Source of the DNA: Monosiga brevicollis MX1
Lineage: Eukaryota > Opisthokonta > Choanoflagellata > Craspedida > Salpingoecidae
Assembly (NCBI RefSeq): GCF_000002865.3
Contig: NW_001865039.1
Location: forward strand, 2,419,315 to 2,483,314
Direction: 5' to 3'
DNA: 64,000 nucleotides
Shown piece after piece: positions 61,115 to 64,000 of this stretch. Below the pieces are notes generated by a model. The model saw only the letters and a list, made by a program, of their open reading frames with translations. It was not told the origin of the DNA and searched no databases. Numbering within the stretch: position 1 is the first letter of the stretch; the number at the start of each line of letters is the position of its first letter. Position numbers and translations under genes: made by a program.

Positions 61115-63313
61115 TCAAGTCGGTGGCATTGCAGTGTGGTTGGTCGAGTCGGGAGCAGCAGGAAGCTGACGAGCGGGGGAGGAGGCGGAGCGTCGCGGAG
61201 GTCGCGATTCAGCTGAGTAAGAGGACGAAAGTGACGGTTGATCTGATGTGCCAGCCGCTGAAACGTCGGAGCTCTCCACGTCAGCCTCAGGGATGGTGGT
61301 AGCGTCAAACGTAGTCTCGGCGTCCTCAAAGGCACCAGACTCAGCACCATCAAGAGCATCCAAGGGAGCCAAGGTGCCACAAGAGATGGAGCGCTGCTTT
61401 CGCCGGCGCACACCAGCGGGCGAGCCCGTCGACGAACTAGAGATGAGGCAAAGCATGCACCACAAGCAGAAAAGTGAAAGAACGACACGCACACAGGCGG
61501 AGGCGATAGCCAGCGGGTGACAGGAACTAACTCGCGGCGCAGGCCAACGCTCGAGTCGTCGCGACTGCCGCGCAAGCTTCTATCGTGAGATGAGGTTCTC
61601 AAGGTAGCCACCTATGCGAGCAAACATGCACAACGCTCAGGGCTGGAGAAGCCAGGCGCGATAGTGGTGGGGCGCGGCACAAAGCAGACGTTTGCAGGTA
61701 TAGAGCTCGTGGACACTGACCTCGCTTTGAGCTGATTCCAGCGCGTCAGTGGAGGAAGCCAGGCGTATACTAATGTCGAGATTTTTAGTGGCAAGAACAT
61801 GGTAGGCTTCTTCAAGCGATGCAACTTTGTCGCGAAGAGACTCGTTCTCCGCTGTCAGCTCATGGCACTTGGAGCGCCACTCATCAACCTCTCGCTGAAG
61901 CTGCTCCTCCTGACGCTGGGCTGCTAAATAGTCACGTTCGGCCTTTTGCAGACGCTTCAGATTCAGGACCACACTCTTGGCTGCCATCATCAAGGAGTGG
62001 CCATTGTTCTCGTAACGCTTGAAAAGCTTGTCACGAGACAGAAGGCCCATCACGCCTTCAAAGTTCTCTCGAAGCAAATCGCGCTGGCTCTGCCCGATGA
62101 TGGCCAGGGCCACGCGAAAGATGGCATCGACGCCTTCGTGTAAAAAGAGATCAAAGATGCGAAAGCTGAGCTTGAGCGGCATCGTGCTGGAGAAGAGCGT
62201 CATGAACCACTGCGTGGCTGCACAGCGTCAGAGGGACCAAGGCATCGAGGCAGGTGTAGACCATAAGAGCCAAGAAGGTTAATGGGGAGCTGGGGTACGA
62301 AGAACAACGGCAAGCTGAGACGAAAGCGGGGGGTCGGAACACGTACCAAACATATTACAGGAGACGTCGAGGTCATCAAAGTGTGCCATGACACGAGGGT
62401 AAGCATGACGGAGCAAGGTCTCAAGTTGGTACAGTCGGAGCGGAAGATCGGCCATCGTGGGCTTGAAGAGTCCCTTGAGGCCGTAGTCTCGGACAATCAC
62501 GACCAAAAGCTGAAAGGCTTCCTCCTCAGGCATGTGCATGAGCAGGAGACCAACCAGGAATGGGATACCCTGACAATAGCCCACGACGTTATCGTAGATG
62601 GAATATGCTTTGACGACGTTATACAGAACTTCTTGGCCGAGGCCCTCGTTGCTGGCAAACATTTCGTGCTCGGGAAAGGTCCTGGCAATGTCCAGTCGAA
62701 TGAGCTTGTCAAAAGAGCTGTCGCGGGCTAGAAGCTCGGCATATGAGGGAGCGGTGCCGGTATCAGTCCCATCTTGAACTAGGTCGGCAGGAATGGCACC
62801 CTCGGTTGACACGCCGGTGGCTTGCTTGGCGTGGACTTCAGCAAATTTTTGCCAGACGATGCAGCGCAGATGCTCTGGCACGCCAGCGTACACCAGATTG
62901 GCCAGTTGTTTGGGGCGCTTTTTTTGCCACGTTTCCAAGTGCACACAGACATCGGCCCACTGGTCGATGATGGCATGTGATGCATCCAGGCCATCCTCAG
63001 CCATGCTGCTTTGCGAGGCAATGGAGCTCACGGGTGAGAGGCCTACAGCACCGCCATGGCCATCGCTAGCAAGCGGCGTGCGCGCTTCGTCAGCTACGGC
63101 GCCTGTGATGGGCCCCGGGGGTTTAGCATGAGTGGATTTGGTGCTCGACGTTCGGGTGGGAGGGCCTGTCCCGCTGGGACTGCTCGAGGAGGAGCGGTTG
63201 AAGGAGACAGCTCGGGCATCCTGTTGCAGAGAAGCATTGGCAGCCTCGAGCATGCGGAGCAGCTCCGCCTCTGTAGCCCCGCTTTCGTCTGTGGCAGTAG
63301 TCGAGGTGGCCAT
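61115..63313 (-). CDS. TBC-domain Rab GTPase-activating protein with coiled coil (EVI5/RABGAP1-like)
   Basis: The ATG at 63313 gives MATSTTATDESGATEAELLR; the frame is open further up but has no ATG. Exon 1 (63313-62347) holds most of the TBC domain: LVYAGVPEHLRCIVWQKFAE, then LIRLDIARTFPEH (the IxxDxxR arginine finger) and VVGYCQGIPFLVGLLLMHMP (the YxQ glutamine finger), so both catalytic fingers are present. Exon 2 (62214-about 61721) continues TQWFMTLFSSTMPLKLSFRI and FDLFLHEGVDAIFRVALAI, then a coiled coil of about 100 residues (QREVDEWRSKCHELTAENE). Two further exons give a Ser-rich tail ending TAMPPT at 61115. It should stimulate GTP hydrolysis by a Rab; which Rab is unknown. The TBC-coiled-coil order resembles EVI5 and RABGAP1L, without a PTB domain visible. 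A CT tract lies 275-340 bases upstream on the coding strand. Confidence 0.92.
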
Positions 63314-64000
63314 CGTGGCGCACCGTACAGGTTCGCGTTGGCTTGCTCGCGGTTCAAAGCCTACTTCCGCAATCTTCACAAGCCTGAGCTCATGAGGGCG
63401 CAAGGGTTCTCCGCTCCCCTGAGGGGAGGGAGTGCTGTGTGCGATTGGCAAGACCGCAAGTGCCGAATCAAATTGATGTCGGAGGCAGGGGTGGCAAGGA
63501 CAAGAAATAGCCCTCTCCCTGACACACGCGCACGACCGGCCGTTGTTGATTCATGAAAACCCGCCAGCTCTGAAAAAAAAAAAAAACAGAGAGAGAGAGA
63601 GAGAGATGAGACTGTTCGAACACAGAGAGAGAGAGAGAGAGAGAGAGAACCAAAACGTTGCAGCTTACGGACAAAAGATGATCAAGAAGAGGGAGAGACG
63701 ATCAAGCAGAGAGAAAGGCGCTTTGTGTGTGCACCAAAAATGTCGACCAATTGCACTTTGAAAAGCGGGGCTTGATGCGCGTGTGCTTTGACCATGAACT
63801 TTGTATCTCAGCAGCGAGCAGAGTGTGGCGTATGGTGGCGGTTGATACACAAAGTGAGCCGGCGGGGGCTCATTTTCTTGCACGTGAAATGTGTGGGTAC
63901 CAAAGTGGTCTCTCGAATATCCCAACATCAATTGACATGTGAGTCGACCATTGCTCAAAGGCACTTCCAAAACACAAAGGAAAAAAAAAAAAAAAAGCGA
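63314..64000. other. Upstream region of Rab-GAP gene, with GA tracts
   Basis: Purine tracts at 63588-63605 and 63624-63649 on the + strand correspond to CT tracts on the Rab-GAP coding strand. A minus-strand open frame at 63665-63970 has no recognisable feature and is not called. The window ends in an A run. Confidence 0.5.

Noticed and set aside
63665-63970. 101-codon minus-strand open frame at the window's right edge
   Set aside because: No domain, no splice partner in view and no conservation-like pattern. It could be the end of a gene beyond the window, but there is no positive evidence.

Overview
This is a compact, GC-rich eukaryotic nuclear segment, about 20 genes in 64 kb. Most genes carry several introns of roughly 50-300 bases with GT-AG ends. 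The gene set points to a choanoflagellate, most like Monosiga brevicollis: a ciliary transition-zone gene (MKS1), an ERK-type MAP kinase, a GSAP-like gene, an EVI5/RABGAP1-like TBC protein and a very large transmembrane receptor built from thrombospondin-1-like and TNFR-like repeats. The species is inferred from gene content, not proven. Genes were identified by reading exons and joining them at splice signals in my head; exon borders are exact only where I say so.

Layout. 0-8.5 kb: 3' end of ESS2 (+), GLTP (-), tRNA-Thr(CGT), an armadillo/HEAT-type protein (+) and an ankyrin protein (-). 9.9-18.1 kb: an intronless PPR-like, Gln/His-rich protein (-) and MKS1 (-). 18.4-24.1 kb: a broken C-terminal piece of a GH2 glycosidase (+), a 168-base GT repeat and a GSAP-like gene (+). 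24.4-35.5 kb: a secreted six-hairpin glycosidase-like protein (-), a thioredoxin-fold membrane protein (+), a small PH-domain protein (-), DSCC1 (+) and an ERK-type MAPK (+). 35.9-46.9 kb: coatomer gamma COPG (-), an unrecognised Arg-rich protein (+), a secreted GxGYxYP-family protein (-) and ribokinase (+). 48.3-63.3 kb: a CCCH/CUE/DUF1771/Smr protein (+), the giant receptor (-, containing a 50-N assembly gap) and a TBC Rab-GAP with a coiled coil (-).

There is no operon-like logic. The genes are mainly housekeeping (splicing, cohesion, COPI traffic, lipid transfer, nucleoside sugar metabolism) with some surface, signalling and secreted functions. Several genes are head to head with 300-900 bases between start codons. 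Many starts are preceded on the coding strand by a long CT tract, which looks like a local promoter or 5'-leader habit. I found no CRISPR array, no intact transposon and no virus-like element. The most interesting items are the receptor's repeat family and its cytoplasmic DEE-x-(V/I/F)-Y-S tyrosine motifs, the MAPK glycine loop that abuts an in-frame CA microsatellite, the orphan GH2 tail, and the two secreted glycosidase-like genes of bacterial flavour.
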